Assembly: GCF_003062295.1 (NCBI RefSeq)
Contig: NZ_PYCN01000029.1
Coordinates: forward strand, 18,292 to 82,291
Reading direction: 5' to 3'
DNA from: Bradyrhizobium algeriense
Lineage (GTDB): Bacteria > Pseudomonadota > Alphaproteobacteria > Rhizobiales > Xanthobacteraceae
DNA length: 64,000 bases
The notes beneath the pieces were generated by a model, which saw nothing but the letters and a program-made list of their open reading frames with translations, was not told where the DNA came from and searched no databases. Shown here one piece after another: positions 15,796 through 24,250 of this stretch; position 1 is the first letter of the stretch, and each line of letters opens with the position of its first letter. Both the position numbers and the translations under genes were made by a program.

Positions 15796-17055
15796 TCAGA
15801 CCCGCGCTCCCGATGCGGCGCCCCAAGTGGTGCGCCAGCGCACCTTGACCATGGCAAGTCCGAGGAAACCAAGCAACGCCAGCAGGCCGAAAAACACGAA
15901 GCCCGCGCCGAAACCGCCGGTCATTCCCTTGGCGACGCCAAGTGCCTTGGCAAGGAAGAAACCGCCGATGCCGCCCGCGCAGCCGACCATGCCGGTCATC
16001 AGGCCGATCTCCTGACGGAAGCGGAGAGGAATGAGCTGAAACACGGCGCCATTGCCCATGCCGAGCGCGAGGACGCCGATCGAGAACAGCGATACCGAGA
16101 TCCAGGCGATCCGCGGCATCTCGGTGAGCGCCCAGCCCCCAGGCGTCGGCGCGGCCGGTCCTTCCGGCATGAAGGCGATGACGAGATAGGCCGCCACGAC
16201 GACCCCAAAAAACATCGACAATGAGGGGATGCCGCCGATGCGGTCGGCGAGCAGGCCACCGACCGGGCGGAAACCCGAACCGAAGGCGACGATCAAGGAA
16301 ACCAGCAGGCCCGCCGCAACGCCTGATACGTGATACTGCACGCTGAAATACAGCGGCAAGGCGTTGGCCAGTCCGACAAAGCCGCCGAAGGTGATGAAGT
16401 AGAAGAACATGAACCAGCGGCTGTCGGGATCGCGCAGCAACGCACCATAAGCCTTCAGCGAAACCGGTTTCCGCTCTCCGGGCGCATCCTTGGCGGCGTA
16501 GATGTAGTAGGCGAGGATCAGCACCATCGGAACGAGCAGTACGCCGAACACGGCCTGCCAGCCCCAGTGTTCGGCGATCGACGGTGCGAACATCGTGTCG
16601 AGCACGACACCCATATTGCCGGCGCCGGCGATCCCCATCACCACGCCTTGATATTGCGGCGGATACCAGCGGCTTGCCTGCGGCAGCGCCACTGCGAACG
16701 AGGCGCCGCCGATGCCGAGCGCGAGACCGAAGATCTCCACCGACAGCTTGGTTGGAAGGCCGAAGTAGCAAACCCACGCGGTCGCGGCGATGACGACGAT
16801 TTGCGCGACAATTCCGGTCCGTTTGGCGCCGAACAGATCGGCGAGCAGGCCCATCGGCACCCGCAGCAATGCGCCGGCCAGAACCGGAATCGCGACAAGC
16901 GTGAACTTCTCGTCGACGGCGAGGTTCATGTCGCTCACGATGTAGACGATCAACGGACCGAGCGCGACCCAGGCCATGAAGCTGATGTCGAAATAGAGGA
17001 AGGCGGCGAGCAGCGTGGGCCAGTGGCCAGCCTTCTTGAACTCAGCAAACTTCAT
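15796..17055 (-). CDS. narK: Nitrate/nitrite transporter, NarK/NasA family (MFS)
   Basis: 419 residues with about 12 hydrophobic helices. Family features include FDISFMAWVALGPL in helix 1, the basic loop GLLADLFGAKRTG between helices 2 and 3, and two glycine-rich nitrate-signature stretches (FGLALGIGGASFAVALP and MVGCAGGIGGFFLAKALG). It carries nitrate in, and possibly nitrite out, across the inner membrane. ATG at 17055 is chosen from the family start MKFAEFKKAGHWPTL. It is transcribed leftward from a candidate sigma-54 promoter at 17175-17190 and followed by the phosphatase-kinase gene. Divergent from nirB. Confidence 0.93.
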   Translation of the reverse strand: MKFAEFKKAGHWPTLLAAFLYFDISFMAWVALGPLIVYIVSDMNLAVDEKFTLVAIPVLAGALLRVPMGLLADLFGAKRTGIVAQIVVIAATAWVCYFGLPTKLSVEIFGLALGIGGASFAVALPQASRWYPPQYQGVVMGIAGAGNMGVVLDTMFAPSIAEHWGWQAVFGVLLVPMVLILAYYIYAAKDAPGERKPVSLKAYGALLRDPDSRWFMFFYFITFGGFVGLANALPLYFSVQYHVSGVAAGLLVSLIVAFGSGFRPVGGLLADRIGGIPSLSMFFGVVVAAYLVIAFMPEGPAAPTPGGWALTEMPRIAWISVSLFSIGVLALGMGNGAVFQLIPLRFRQEIGLMTGMVGCAGGIGGFFLAKALGVAKGMTGGFGAGFVFFGLLALLGFLGLAMVKVRWRTTWGAASGARV

Positions 17056-17138
17056 CGAGCAGCCTCGAACATCGGCGCGTGATACCGCGCAAGCGCGGTG
17101 ATCTCGGCACAAAGGGATTTAATTTTGGGATGCGAGTC

Positions 17139-17154
17139 GTCTCGTCGTTGAGAC
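17139..17154 (-). ncRNA. Hexaloop hairpin in the narK leader (candidate NasT/ANTAR target)
   Basis: On the minus-strand transcript GUCUC (17154-17150) pairs with GAGAC (17143-17139) around the six-base loop AACGAC, with A at loop position 1 and G at position 4 as in ANTAR-protein target hairpins. It starts about 9 nt after the predicted sigma-54 transcription start. A second stem, ACCGCG with CGCGGT (17084-17099), follows but lacks the A/G loop pattern. NasT antitermination is known for nitrate genes in related bacteria; assignment here is inference. Confidence 0.45.
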
Positions 17155-17174
17155 TTTACTCTGGTCGCAATATC

Positions 17175-17190
17175 AGCAATTCGTGTGCCA
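17175..17190 (-). promoter_or_regulatory. Sigma-54 promoter of narK
   Basis: The minus strand reads TGGCACACGAATTGCT, matching TGGCAC-N5-TTGCW at every defined position, with GG and GC separated by exactly 10 bp. The predicted transcription start is near 17163, leaving a leader of about 108 nt before the narK ATG. Confidence 0.8.
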
Positions 17191-17470
17191 GAAAAACAAG
17201 CGCGCCACTTTGCGTGTATTTGCAGTGTCTTGCGGCGCGTGGATAACCTGCCGCGAATGCGGCCCTTGCTCCGTTTGTTGGCAAAAGCAGCCGCTCGAGC
17301 GTGCAGTGTGGTGTTTTATTATGCGGTTCCGGCTATTGACGGAAAAACGCGCCTGAAAAGCCGCCTATCCGTGTCGTGCCGGTTCCGCGGGCAAATTGAC
17401 GCTCGCTGATGGTTAAGCATTCGTGTTGTGCACAATGGGTAGCCCAGGAGGGTGATTTTTTGGGCATTCA

Positions 17471-17486
17471 TGCACGCCCTGGTGCA
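17471..17486. promoter_or_regulatory. NtrC-like enhancer site between narK and nirB
   Basis: TGCACGCCCTGGTGCA is an inverted repeat (TGCAC/GTGCA) resembling NtrC sites (TGCACC...GGTGCA) but with a spacer one base shorter than the enterobacterial consensus. It is centred about 96 bp upstream of the predicted nirB start and about 315 bp upstream of the predicted narK start, suitable for activation of both sigma-54 promoters. Confidence 0.55.
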
Positions 17487-17547
17487 GCCAACTGACGATT
17501 CATCGGCTGAAGCCGTGCGTTGCGCCCGGAAAAATACGGACCTGGTG

Positions 17548-17564
17548 TTGGCACGTCTCTTGAA
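17548..17564 (+). promoter_or_regulatory. Sigma-54 promoter of nirBD-nasA
   Basis: TTGGCACG, four bases, then TTGAA: the -24 element is perfect and the -12 element has GA in place of GC at the correct 10-bp distance from GG. Predicted start near 17575, giving a leader of about 127 nt before the nirB ATG. Confidence 0.65.
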
Positions 17565-17578
17565 TACCCAAGATATAG

Positions 17579-17615
17579 ATCGTCATAGCCGATGATCCTT
17601 TGCCCGCCGATGGGC
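17579..17615 (+). ncRNA. Two-hairpin leader of nirB (candidate NasT/ANTAR target)
   Basis: AUCGUC (17579-17584) pairs with GAUGAU (17591-17596, one G-U) around the six-base loop AUAGCC, with A1 and G4 as in ANTAR target loops. GCCC (17602-17605) pairs with GGGC (17612-17615) around a second six-base loop, GCCGAU, which has G4 but not A1. The first hairpin starts about 4 nt after the predicted transcription start, mirroring narK. A run of five U occurs at 17635-17639. Confidence 0.45.
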
Positions 17616-17701
17616 GCTCCCCAATCATCAATACTTTTTGCCAATCGACGATGCAGAGCTGCGTCGCCGAGCGGGACCATCGGAAATCTGGAAGGCAGGG
17701 C

Positions 17702-20161
17702 ATGCTCGAGAAAGTAAACAAGCAAAAGTTGGTGGTGATCGGCAACGGCATGGCCGGCATTCGCACGGTCGAAGTGCTGCTGGATCGTGCCCCCGACCTC
17801 TATGACATCACCGTCTTCGGTTCCGAGCCCTACGGCAATTACAACCGGATTCTGCTGTCGCCCGTGCTCGCCGGCGAGAAGACCGTCAACGACATCATGC
17901 TCAACACGGAGCAGTGGTACGAGGATAACGGGATCACGCTGCGCAAGGGCGAAATGATCGAGATGATCGATCGGCGTACCTGCGAAGTCGTCACCGCGGA
18001 AGGCGCGCGGGTGCCTTACGATCGCCTGCTGATCGCCACCGGCTCGAACCCGATCATGTTGCCGCTGCCGGGCAAGGACCTTCCGGGCGTCATCGGCTTT
18101 CGCGACATTCAGGACGTCGAGCGCATGGTTCAGGCCTCGACGAGCTACAAGAACGCCGTCGTCATTGGCGGCGGCCTGCTCGGTCTCGAAGCCGCCAACG
18201 GCCTGATGAAGCGCGGCATGAACGTCACCGTGGTGCATCTGCTCGACACGCTGATGGAGCGCCAGCTCGATCAGGTCGCGGGCGGATTGCTGCGCAAGTC
18301 GCTGGAAGAGCGCGGCATGGTGTTCAAGATGCCCGCGCAGACGGAAGCGATCCTGGGCGAGGATCGCGTGACCGGCGTGCGCTTTGCCGACGGCGAGGAA
18401 CTCCCCGCCGACCTGGTCGTGATGGCGGTCGGCATCCGCCCGAATGTCGAGCTGGCGCGCAAGGCAGGGCTCTATTGCGAGCGCGGCATCGTCGTCTCCG
18501 ACACCATGCAGACCTACGACGGACGAATCTATGCGGTCGGCGAATGCGTGCAGCATCGTCGCCAGACATACGGCCTCGTCGCTCCCCTGTTCGACCAGGC
18601 CAAGGTTTGCGCCAACCACCTCGCCATGAAGGGTTTTGCCACCTATGACGGGTCGGTCGTTTCGACCAAACTGAAGGTGACCGGGATCGACCTGTTCTCC
18701 GCCGGCGACTTCGCGCCGGGTGCGGACAAGGAAGAGATCGTCATGCAGGACGCTTCCCGCGGCGTCTATAAGCGGATCATCCTGCGCGACAAGAAAATCA
18801 TCGGCGCCGTGCTCTATGGCGATACCATCGACGGCCCCTGGTATTTCCAGCATCTGCGCGACGGCACTGATGTTTCGCAAATGCGCGAGCGGCTGGTGTT
18901 CGGCGCCGCCAATCTCGGCGATGGCGGTCACAGCGGCAAGAACTCGGTTGCCGCCATGAGCGACGAGGCGGAAATCTGCGGATGCAACGGCGTCTGCAAG
19001 GGTGCGATCGTCAAGGCGATCAGCGAAAAGAAACTGTTCACGATCGACGACGTGCGGGCCCACACCAAGGCCTCGTCGTCCTGCGGCTCCTGTACCGGCC
19101 TGGTCGAGCAGGTGCTCGCCTTCACGCTGGGCGGCGACTATTCGGCGGCCCCGAAGGTCAAGCCGATGTGCGCATGCACCGATCACAGCCATGACGACGC
19201 GCGGCGCGTCATCATCGAGAACTCATTGAAGACCATTCCCGATGTCATGAGGTTCATGGACTGGAAGACGCCGAACGGGTGCCACTCCTGCCGGCCCGCC
19301 CTCAACTATTACCTGCTCGCCACCTGGCCCGGCGAGTATCGCGACGATCAGCAGTCGCGCTACATCAACGAACGCGTCCACGCCAATATCCAGAAGGACG
19401 GGACCTATTCGGTCGTGCCGCGGATGTGGGGCGGCGTCACGACGCCGGATGAACTGCGTGCCATCGCCGACGTCGCGGACAAGTTCAAGATTCCGACGGT
19501 CAAGGTGACCGGCGGGCAGCGCATCGACCTTCTCGGCGTGAAGAAGGAGGATTTGCCCGCGGTCTGGGCCGACCTCAACGATGCGGGCATGGTGTCGGGC
19601 CACGCCTATGCCAAGGGGCTGCGCACGGTGAAGACCTGCGTCGGTTCGGAATGGTGTCGTTTCGGCACACAGGATTCGACCGGCCTCGGCATCAAGATCG
19701 AGAAATTCATGTGGGGCTCGTGGACGCCGGCCAAGGTGAAGCTCGCCGTATCCGGTTGCCCGCGCAACTGCGCGGAAGCCACCTGCAAGGACGTCGGCGT
19801 CGTCTGCGTCGATTCCGGATTCGAGATCCATTTCGCCGGCGCCGCCGGTCTTCACATCAAGGGGACCGAATTCCTGACCAAGGTCGCGACCGAAGAGGAG
19901 ACGCTCGAAGTCATTGCCGCGCTGACACAGCTCTATCGCGAGCAGGGTTGGTATCTGGAGCGCATGTACAAGTGGTGCGATCGGATCGGTCTCGATGCCA
20001 TCCGCAAGCAGGTGGTCGACGATGTCGCCAACCGCAAGGCGCTGTTCAGCCGCTTCGCTTATTCGCAGCAATTCTCGCAAAGCGATCCGTGGGCGGCGCG
20101 CGCCAAACGCGGTGTCGATCGCAACGAATTCACGCCGCTGGCGGAACTGGAACTCGCATGA
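17702..20161 (+). CDS. nirB: NADH-dependent assimilatory nitrite reductase, large subunit
   Basis: 819 residues, normal for NirB. Order: FAD/NAD reductase (VVIGNGMAGIRTVEVLL at the N-terminus; NAD motif VVIGGGLLGLEAANGLM near residue 153), a BFD [2Fe-2S] domain (CGCNGVCKG ... SSCGSCTG, about 420-470), then the nitrite/sulfite reductase domain with the sirohaem/[4Fe-4S] ligands CVGSEWC and GCPRNCAEATC (about 640-700). It reduces nitrite to ammonium with NADH. ATG at 17702 follows GGAAGGCAGGGC; the open frame extends upstream to 17600 without homology. Overlaps nirD by 4 bp. Confidence 0.95.
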   Translation: MLEKVNKQKLVVIGNGMAGIRTVEVLLDRAPDLYDITVFGSEPYGNYNRILLSPVLAGEKTVNDIMLNTEQWYEDNGITLRKGEMIEMIDRRTCEVVTAEGARVPYDRLLIATGSNPIMLPLPGKDLPGVIGFRDIQDVERMVQASTSYKNAVVIGGGLLGLEAANGLMKRGMNVTVVHLLDTLMERQLDQVAGGLLRKSLEERGMVFKMPAQTEAILGEDRVTGVRFADGEELPADLVVMAVGIRPNVELARKAGLYCERGIVVSDTMQTYDGRIYAVGECVQHRRQTYGLVAPLFDQAKVCANHLAMKGFATYDGSVVSTKLKVTGIDLFSAGDFAPGADKEEIVMQDASRGVYKRIILRDKKIIGAVLYGDTIDGPWYFQHLRDGTDVSQMRERLVFGAANLGDGGHSGKNSVAAMSDEAEICGCNGVCKGAIVKAISEKKLFTIDDVRAHTKASSSCGSCTGLVEQVLAFTLGGDYSAAPKVKPMCACTDHSHDDARRVIIENSLKTIPDVMRFMDWKTPNGCHSCRPALNYYLLATWPGEYRDDQQSRYINERVHANIQKDGTYSVVPRMWGGVTTPDELRAIADVADKFKIPTVKVTGGQRIDLLGVKKEDLPAVWADLNDAGMVSGHAYAKGLRTVKTCVGSEWCRFGTQDSTGLGIKIEKFMWGSWTPAKVKLAVSGCPRNCAEATCKDVGVVCVDSGFEIHFAGAAGLHIKGTEFLTKVATEEETLEVIAALTQLYREQGWYLERMYKWCDRIGLDAIRKQVVDDVANRKALFSRFAYSQQFSQSDPWAARAKRGVDRNEFTPLAELELA

Positions 20162-20493
20162 GCAACTGGATTGAAATCGGGACGCTGAGCGATATTCCCG
20201 TTCTCGGCTCACGCGTCGTGCGGACGGCGTCCGGAGACATTGCGGTATTCCGGACCGCCGATGACGAGGTGTTCGCGCTCGACGATCGCTGTCCGCACAA
20301 GGGCGGGCCGCTGTCGCAAGGCATCGTCCACAACAAGCGCGTCACCTGTCCGCTGCACAATTTCGTCATTGAGCTCAAAAGCGGAACGGCGGTCGCGCCG
20401 GATGAGGGATGCACGCGCGCGCATCCGACCAAGGTGGAGAACAACACCGTCTGGCTTTGCATCCAGACGGCGGCGGCCGTGCCCGCCGAGTGA
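20158..20493 (+). CDS. nirD: Nitrite reductase small subunit (Rieske-type)
   Basis: 111 residues forming one Rieske-like domain: CPHKGGPLSQG followed by CPLHNFVIEL gives the C-x-H...C-x2-H pattern, so a [2Fe-2S] cluster is expected here (some NirD proteins lack these ligands; this one keeps them). It partners NirB in NADH-dependent nitrite reduction. The start overlaps the nirB stop (ATGA) and nasA follows within about 12 bp, so all three are one transcript. Confidence 0.94.
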   Translation: MSNWIEIGTLSDIPVLGSRVVRTASGDIAVFRTADDEVFALDDRCPHKGGPLSQGIVHNKRVTCPLHNFVIELKSGTAVAPDEGCTRAHPTKVENNTVWLCIQTAAAVPAE

Positions 20494-20505
20494 GGGTGAT
20501 TGCCC

Positions 20506-23166
20506 GTGCCAGTGAAGACTAGCTGTCCGTATTGCGGCGTCGGCTGCGGCGTCATCGCTGACAGGGATTCCGCTGGCACGGTGACCGTCCGGGGCGATCC
20601 GCTGCATCCCGCCAATTTCGGGCGGCTGTGTGCGAAGGGCTCAGCGCTGGCCGAGACCATCGGTCTCGAGGGGCGACTGCTTGCTCCCGTGGTCAACGGC
20701 CAGGAAACGAGCTGGGATACGGCGCTCGATCATGTCGCCGAGGGTTTTGCCAGAATCGTCCGCGAGCACGGGCCGGATTCGGTCGCTTTTTATGTCTCCG
20801 GCCAGATTCTGACCGAGGACTATTACGTCATCAACAAGCTCGCCAAGGGTTTTATCGGCACCGCCAACATCGACACCAATTCCCGGCTGTGCATGGCGTC
20901 GAGCGTGGCGGGGCACAAGCGCGCGTTCGGCAGCGACACCGTGCCGGGCTGCTATGAGGATCTCGAAACCGCCGACCTTCTGGTGCTCGTCGGCTCCAAT
21001 GCCGCCTGGTGCCATCCGATCCTTTACCAACGCATGGTGGCCGCAAAGGCCAATAATCCTGCCTGCCGCATCGTCGTCATCGATCCGCGGCGGACCGCGA
21101 CTTGCGAGGAAGCCGATCTGCACCTGCCGCTTCGCTCGGGCAGCGATTCCGTGCTGTTCAACGGGTTGCTCGCGCATCTCGCGTCGCGCGACGCCATCGA
21201 CCGCGCGTTTGTGGATGGATCCACCACCGGCGCCGAAGCCGCGTTGCAACAGGTCGCCGGCCAGACGGTCGCGCAGACTGCCGACATCTGCGGCCTGGCC
21301 GAGGGCGCGGTGGCATTGTTCTTCGACTGGTTCGCCAAAACCGAGCGGGTCGTCACGCTTTATTCGCAGGGCGTCAACCAGTCGAGCAGCGGCGTCGACA
21401 AGGTCAATGCGGTCATCAACTGTCATTTGTTGACCGGCCGTATCGGGCGACCCGGCATGGGGCCGTTCTCGTTGACCGGACAACCCAACGCCATGGGCGG
21501 CCGGGAGGTCGGCGGGCTGGCCAATCAACTTGCCGCCCACATGGAGATCGAAAACCCGCGACACCGCGACATCGTGCAGCGGTTCTGGCAGTCGCCAATT
21601 ATCGCGGACAAGCAGGGCCTCAAGGCCGTCGACATGTTCGACGCGATCGCCGATCGGCGCATCAAGGCGGTGTGGATCATGTCCACCAATCCGCTGGTGA
21701 GCCTGCCGGATGCCGATCGCGTGCGCCGCGCACTCGATGGGTGCGAGCTCGTCGTCGTCTCCGACTGCATGCACCATACCGACACCACGCGTCATGCCCA
21801 TGTATTGCTGCCTGCGCTCACCTGGGGCGAAAAGGACGGCACCGTCACCAACTCCGAACGCCGCATCTCCCGGCAGCGGCGGTTCCTGCCGGCGCCCGGC
21901 GCTGCCAGGGCCGATTGGCAGACGGTCTGCGACGTCGCGCAGCGCATGGGTTTTTCGGGGTTCGACTATCTGAACGCCGCCGCGATCTTCCGCGAGCACG
22001 CGAGACTCTCCAGTTTCGAGAATGAGGGGACGCGCGATTTCGATCTATCCGCCCTGAATACGCTCGACGATCGCGCCTACGACGCGCTTACGCCGATCCA
22101 GTGGCCGGTGACGCGCGAATATCCGACCGGCACGCCGCGGATGTTCGAAACCGGACAATTCTTCACGCCCGACCGCAAGGCGCGTTTCGTGCCGGTGACG
22201 CCGCGTGCCGCCGTGAACGCGACCAGCCGGGACTATCCGCTGGTGCTCAATACCGGGCGGGTCCGCGATCAATGGCACACCATGACGCGGACGGGAAAAT
22301 CGCCGCGGCTGCTGGCGCATGTTTTCGAGCCTTGCGCCGAATTCCATCCCGACGATGCGCGCATGGCCGGCGTCGAGAATGGCGGGCTCGCGCGACTGAC
22401 CAGTCCTTGGGGCGAGATGGTGGCGCGCGTTGTCGTCACCGCCGAACAGCGGCGCGGCTGCGTGTTCGTGCCGATGCACTGGAACGGCGAATATGCCGGC
22501 GATGGCCGGGTCAACGCGCTGGTCAATCCAGCGACCGATCCGATCTCCGGGCAGCCGGAGTCCAAGCACACGCCGGTCAAGGCGGCAGCCTACTTGCCGA
22601 AATGGCATGCCTTCATTCTCAGCCGCCAGGAGATCGCGCGCCCCGAAGCGGGCTACTGGGTCGGCGGGCTCTCAGGGACTTGCTGGCGGATGGAACTCGC
22701 CGGCGACGAGCGGCCGGCAAGCTGGCGCGACTGGGCGCGTGCACAGCTTCGCGTGGGATATGACGACATCGAATGGATCGCCTATCGCGATCCGAAGGCC
22801 GGCCGCTTCCGCTACGCGGCCGTTCGCGACGGCCGGCTGGAGGGCTGCGTGTTCATCGCACCCGATCACAAGCTGGTCTCGCGATCATGGCTGTCAGGGC
22901 TATTCGCAGAGCAGGCATTGTCAGCGAATGCGAGGATGTCGCTGCTGACGGGGCAGCCGCTCGATGTGGGCCAGGACGTTGGGCCGATCGTCTGCTCGTG
23001 CTTCGGCGTCGGACAGCACCAGATATCGGCCGAAATCAAAAAAGGGGCAGCCAGCGTCGACGAGGTCGGCCGGCGCCTGAAGGCCGGTACCAATTGTGGT
23101 GCCTGCAAGCCGGAAATCGGCAAGCTGCTGCGCGGCGCGGCTGTGCGGGACTCGCAGCCCGCATGA
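20506..23166 (+). CDS. nasA: Assimilatory nitrate reductase, molybdopterin catalytic subunit with C-terminal BFD domain
   Basis: About 886 residues. N-terminal CPYCGVGCGV with a downstream LCAKG supplies the four [4Fe-4S] cysteines; the Mo-bisMGD fold follows (VDKVNAVINCHLLTGRIGRPG, SLTGQPNAMGGREVGG). The last 60 residues, CSCFGVGQHQI ... GTNCGACKPEI, are a BFD-like [2Fe-2S] domain as in Klebsiella-type NasA. It reduces nitrate to nitrite for assimilation in the cytoplasm. GTG at 20506 is preferred because GAGGG lies 9 nt upstream; an in-frame TTG at 20500 is too close to that site. Third gene of the nirBD-nasA operon. The 3' end overlaps an antisense gene. Confidence 0.94.
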   Translation: MPVKTSCPYCGVGCGVIADRDSAGTVTVRGDPLHPANFGRLCAKGSALAETIGLEGRLLAPVVNGQETSWDTALDHVAEGFARIVREHGPDSVAFYVSGQILTEDYYVINKLAKGFIGTANIDTNSRLCMASSVAGHKRAFGSDTVPGCYEDLETADLLVLVGSNAAWCHPILYQRMVAAKANNPACRIVVIDPRRTATCEEADLHLPLRSGSDSVLFNGLLAHLASRDAIDRAFVDGSTTGAEAALQQVAGQTVAQTADICGLAEGAVALFFDWFAKTERVVTLYSQGVNQSSSGVDKVNAVINCHLLTGRIGRPGMGPFSLTGQPNAMGGREVGGLANQLAAHMEIENPRHRDIVQRFWQSPIIADKQGLKAVDMFDAIADRRIKAVWIMSTNPLVSLPDADRVRRALDGCELVVVSDCMHHTDTTRHAHVLLPALTWGEKDGTVTNSERRISRQRRFLPAPGAARADWQTVCDVAQRMGFSGFDYLNAAAIFREHARLSSFENEGTRDFDLSALNTLDDRAYDALTPIQWPVTREYPTGTPRMFETGQFFTPDRKARFVPVTPRAAVNATSRDYPLVLNTGRVRDQWHTMTRTGKSPRLLAHVFEPCAEFHPDDARMAGVENGGLARLTSPWGEMVARVVVTAEQRRGCVFVPMHWNGEYAGDGRVNALVNPATDPISGQPESKHTPVKAAAYLPKWHAFILSRQEIARPEAGYWVGGLSGTCWRMELAGDERPASWRDWARAQLRVGYDDIEWIAYRDPKAGRFRYAAVRDGRLEGCVFIAPDHKLVSRSWLSGLFAEQALSANARMSLLTGQPLDVGQDVGPIVCSCFGVGQHQISAEIKKGAASVDEVGRRLKAGTNCGACKPEIGKLLRGAAVRDSQPA

Positions 23167-24142
23167 GCCGATAATTCCTGATCGCGTAAAGCGGCGTTCG
23201 CAGCGTTAGCTGGTACGACGGTTTCGGCGTCCAGGCGATCTGTGCGGTGACGCCGAACAGACGATTATCGTTGTCGTCCATGCGGTCGAGGTCGAAGCGC
23301 ACGATCGGCTGCGTGAACGCGGGAAACGGCGTCAGGTTCAGAAGCTGCGCGCCGCCGAAATGTTGCACGCCGACACGGCCGGTGAACTTCCAGTTGTTGT
23401 CCCACTGATAATAGCCGCCGACATAACCCATGACGTCGGGGCTGACGCGAGCGAGCGGGGTATCGACCAGGACCTTGGCGTACTGCATTCCCGCGAGCAG
23501 CCCACGCGTTTCATCCGCATTCAGTGCGTAGTCCGCCTCGACGATCGTGTTGTAGGTAGTGGAGGCCAGCGGGGCATCTGAAGTCGAACGCGACGCGTTG
23601 GATTGGACGGTGATGGTCGGAAACATTCCGCCGTTCTGCTGATAGATGTCGGCCTGGAATCCGACGGTAAAGCTGAAGATCGTGAACGCCGTCCAGGGAT
23701 CGGTACCGGCCTGCGACGTGGCTCCGCTGACGCCGCCATAGACCGAGAGCCAATCATTGACATCGACGGTCAAGGGCAGATCGACCGAGAGGCTTTGGCT
23801 GGATGGCGAGGTCCGGGTTCGGAGCGAGGAAAGGTTTTCCAGCCTCGACAACAAAGGCGGCGCGCCGAATCCGATCGAGAGCGAGCCGGCGGGCAGCGTC
23901 GCGTAGATGGTTCTCATATCGAGGTAGAAGTTCGGCAGGGCCGACTTGGCTTTGGCTGCATCCTCGTCTTCGTCGCCATCGTCTTTCCCAAAGGCTGCGC
24001 CGGAAAGACATAACGACAGCAGCACGCCCAGCGCTACGCCTCGGGCGGATCGCGCCGGTGCGAACAGCAGACCGCGCGGTGCGGTGGATCTGGTCAGATT
24101 CGTGCTCAATCGACGGCGCCTTTGATTGGCCGAGATGACCAT
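23036..24142 (-). CDS. Putative outer-membrane beta-barrel protein with read-through C-terminus
   Basis: About 368 residues. A signal peptide (ARGVALGVLLSLCLSGAAFG, ending near residue 51) precedes an acidic segment and then alternating aromatic beta-strand repeats (WLSVYGGVSGAT, FTVGFQADIYQQ, YVGGYYQWDNNWKFTGRVGV) typical of porin-like barrels. The barrel appears to finish at LRTPLYAIRNYRLM near 23160. The remaining ~40 residues are arginine/proline-rich and are read from the antisense of nasA, a 131-bp overlap, suggesting an ancestral stop was lost. Start is uncertain (24142 or 24175). Function unknown; convergent to the nitrate operon rather than part of it. Confidence 0.7.
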   Translation of the reverse strand: MVISANQRRRRLSTNLTRSTAPRGLLFAPARSARGVALGVLLSLCLSGAAFGKDDGDEDEDAAKAKSALPNFYLDMRTIYATLPAGSLSIGFGAPPLLSRLENLSSLRTRTSPSSQSLSVDLPLTVDVNDWLSVYGGVSGATSQAGTDPWTAFTIFSFTVGFQADIYQQNGGMFPTITVQSNASRSTSDAPLASTTYNTIVEADYALNADETRGLLAGMQYAKVLVDTPLARVSPDVMGYVGGYYQWDNNWKFTGRVGVQHFGGAQLLNLTPFPAFTQPIVRFDLDRMDDNDNRLFGVTAQIAWTPKPSYQLTLRTPLYAIRNYRLMRAASPAQPRRAAACRFPACRHHNWYRPSGAGRPRRRWLPLF

Positions 24143-24250
24143 TTGGCTGCGGCGAATACAAGAAGCCACGACCACGCGGGCTTCGATCTCATGACGGGTG
24201 TGGCGCGTTTGCGCCGCTGCGGCTTCGTCGTCGTTTCGCTGGCTGACCCC

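Noticed and set aside
14205..15848. 547-codon plus-strand frame opposite the phosphatase-kinase gene
   Set aside because: No recognisable domain and fully antisense to a gene with PP2C and kinase motifs.
17185..17409. 74-codon open frame between narK and nirB
   Set aside because: It lies upstream in the regulatory region, starts without a ribosome-binding site and has no protein-like pattern.
17468..19192. Long minus-strand frame opposite nirB
   Set aside because: Composition is typical of an antisense frame in GC-rich DNA; nirB on the plus strand has clear motifs.
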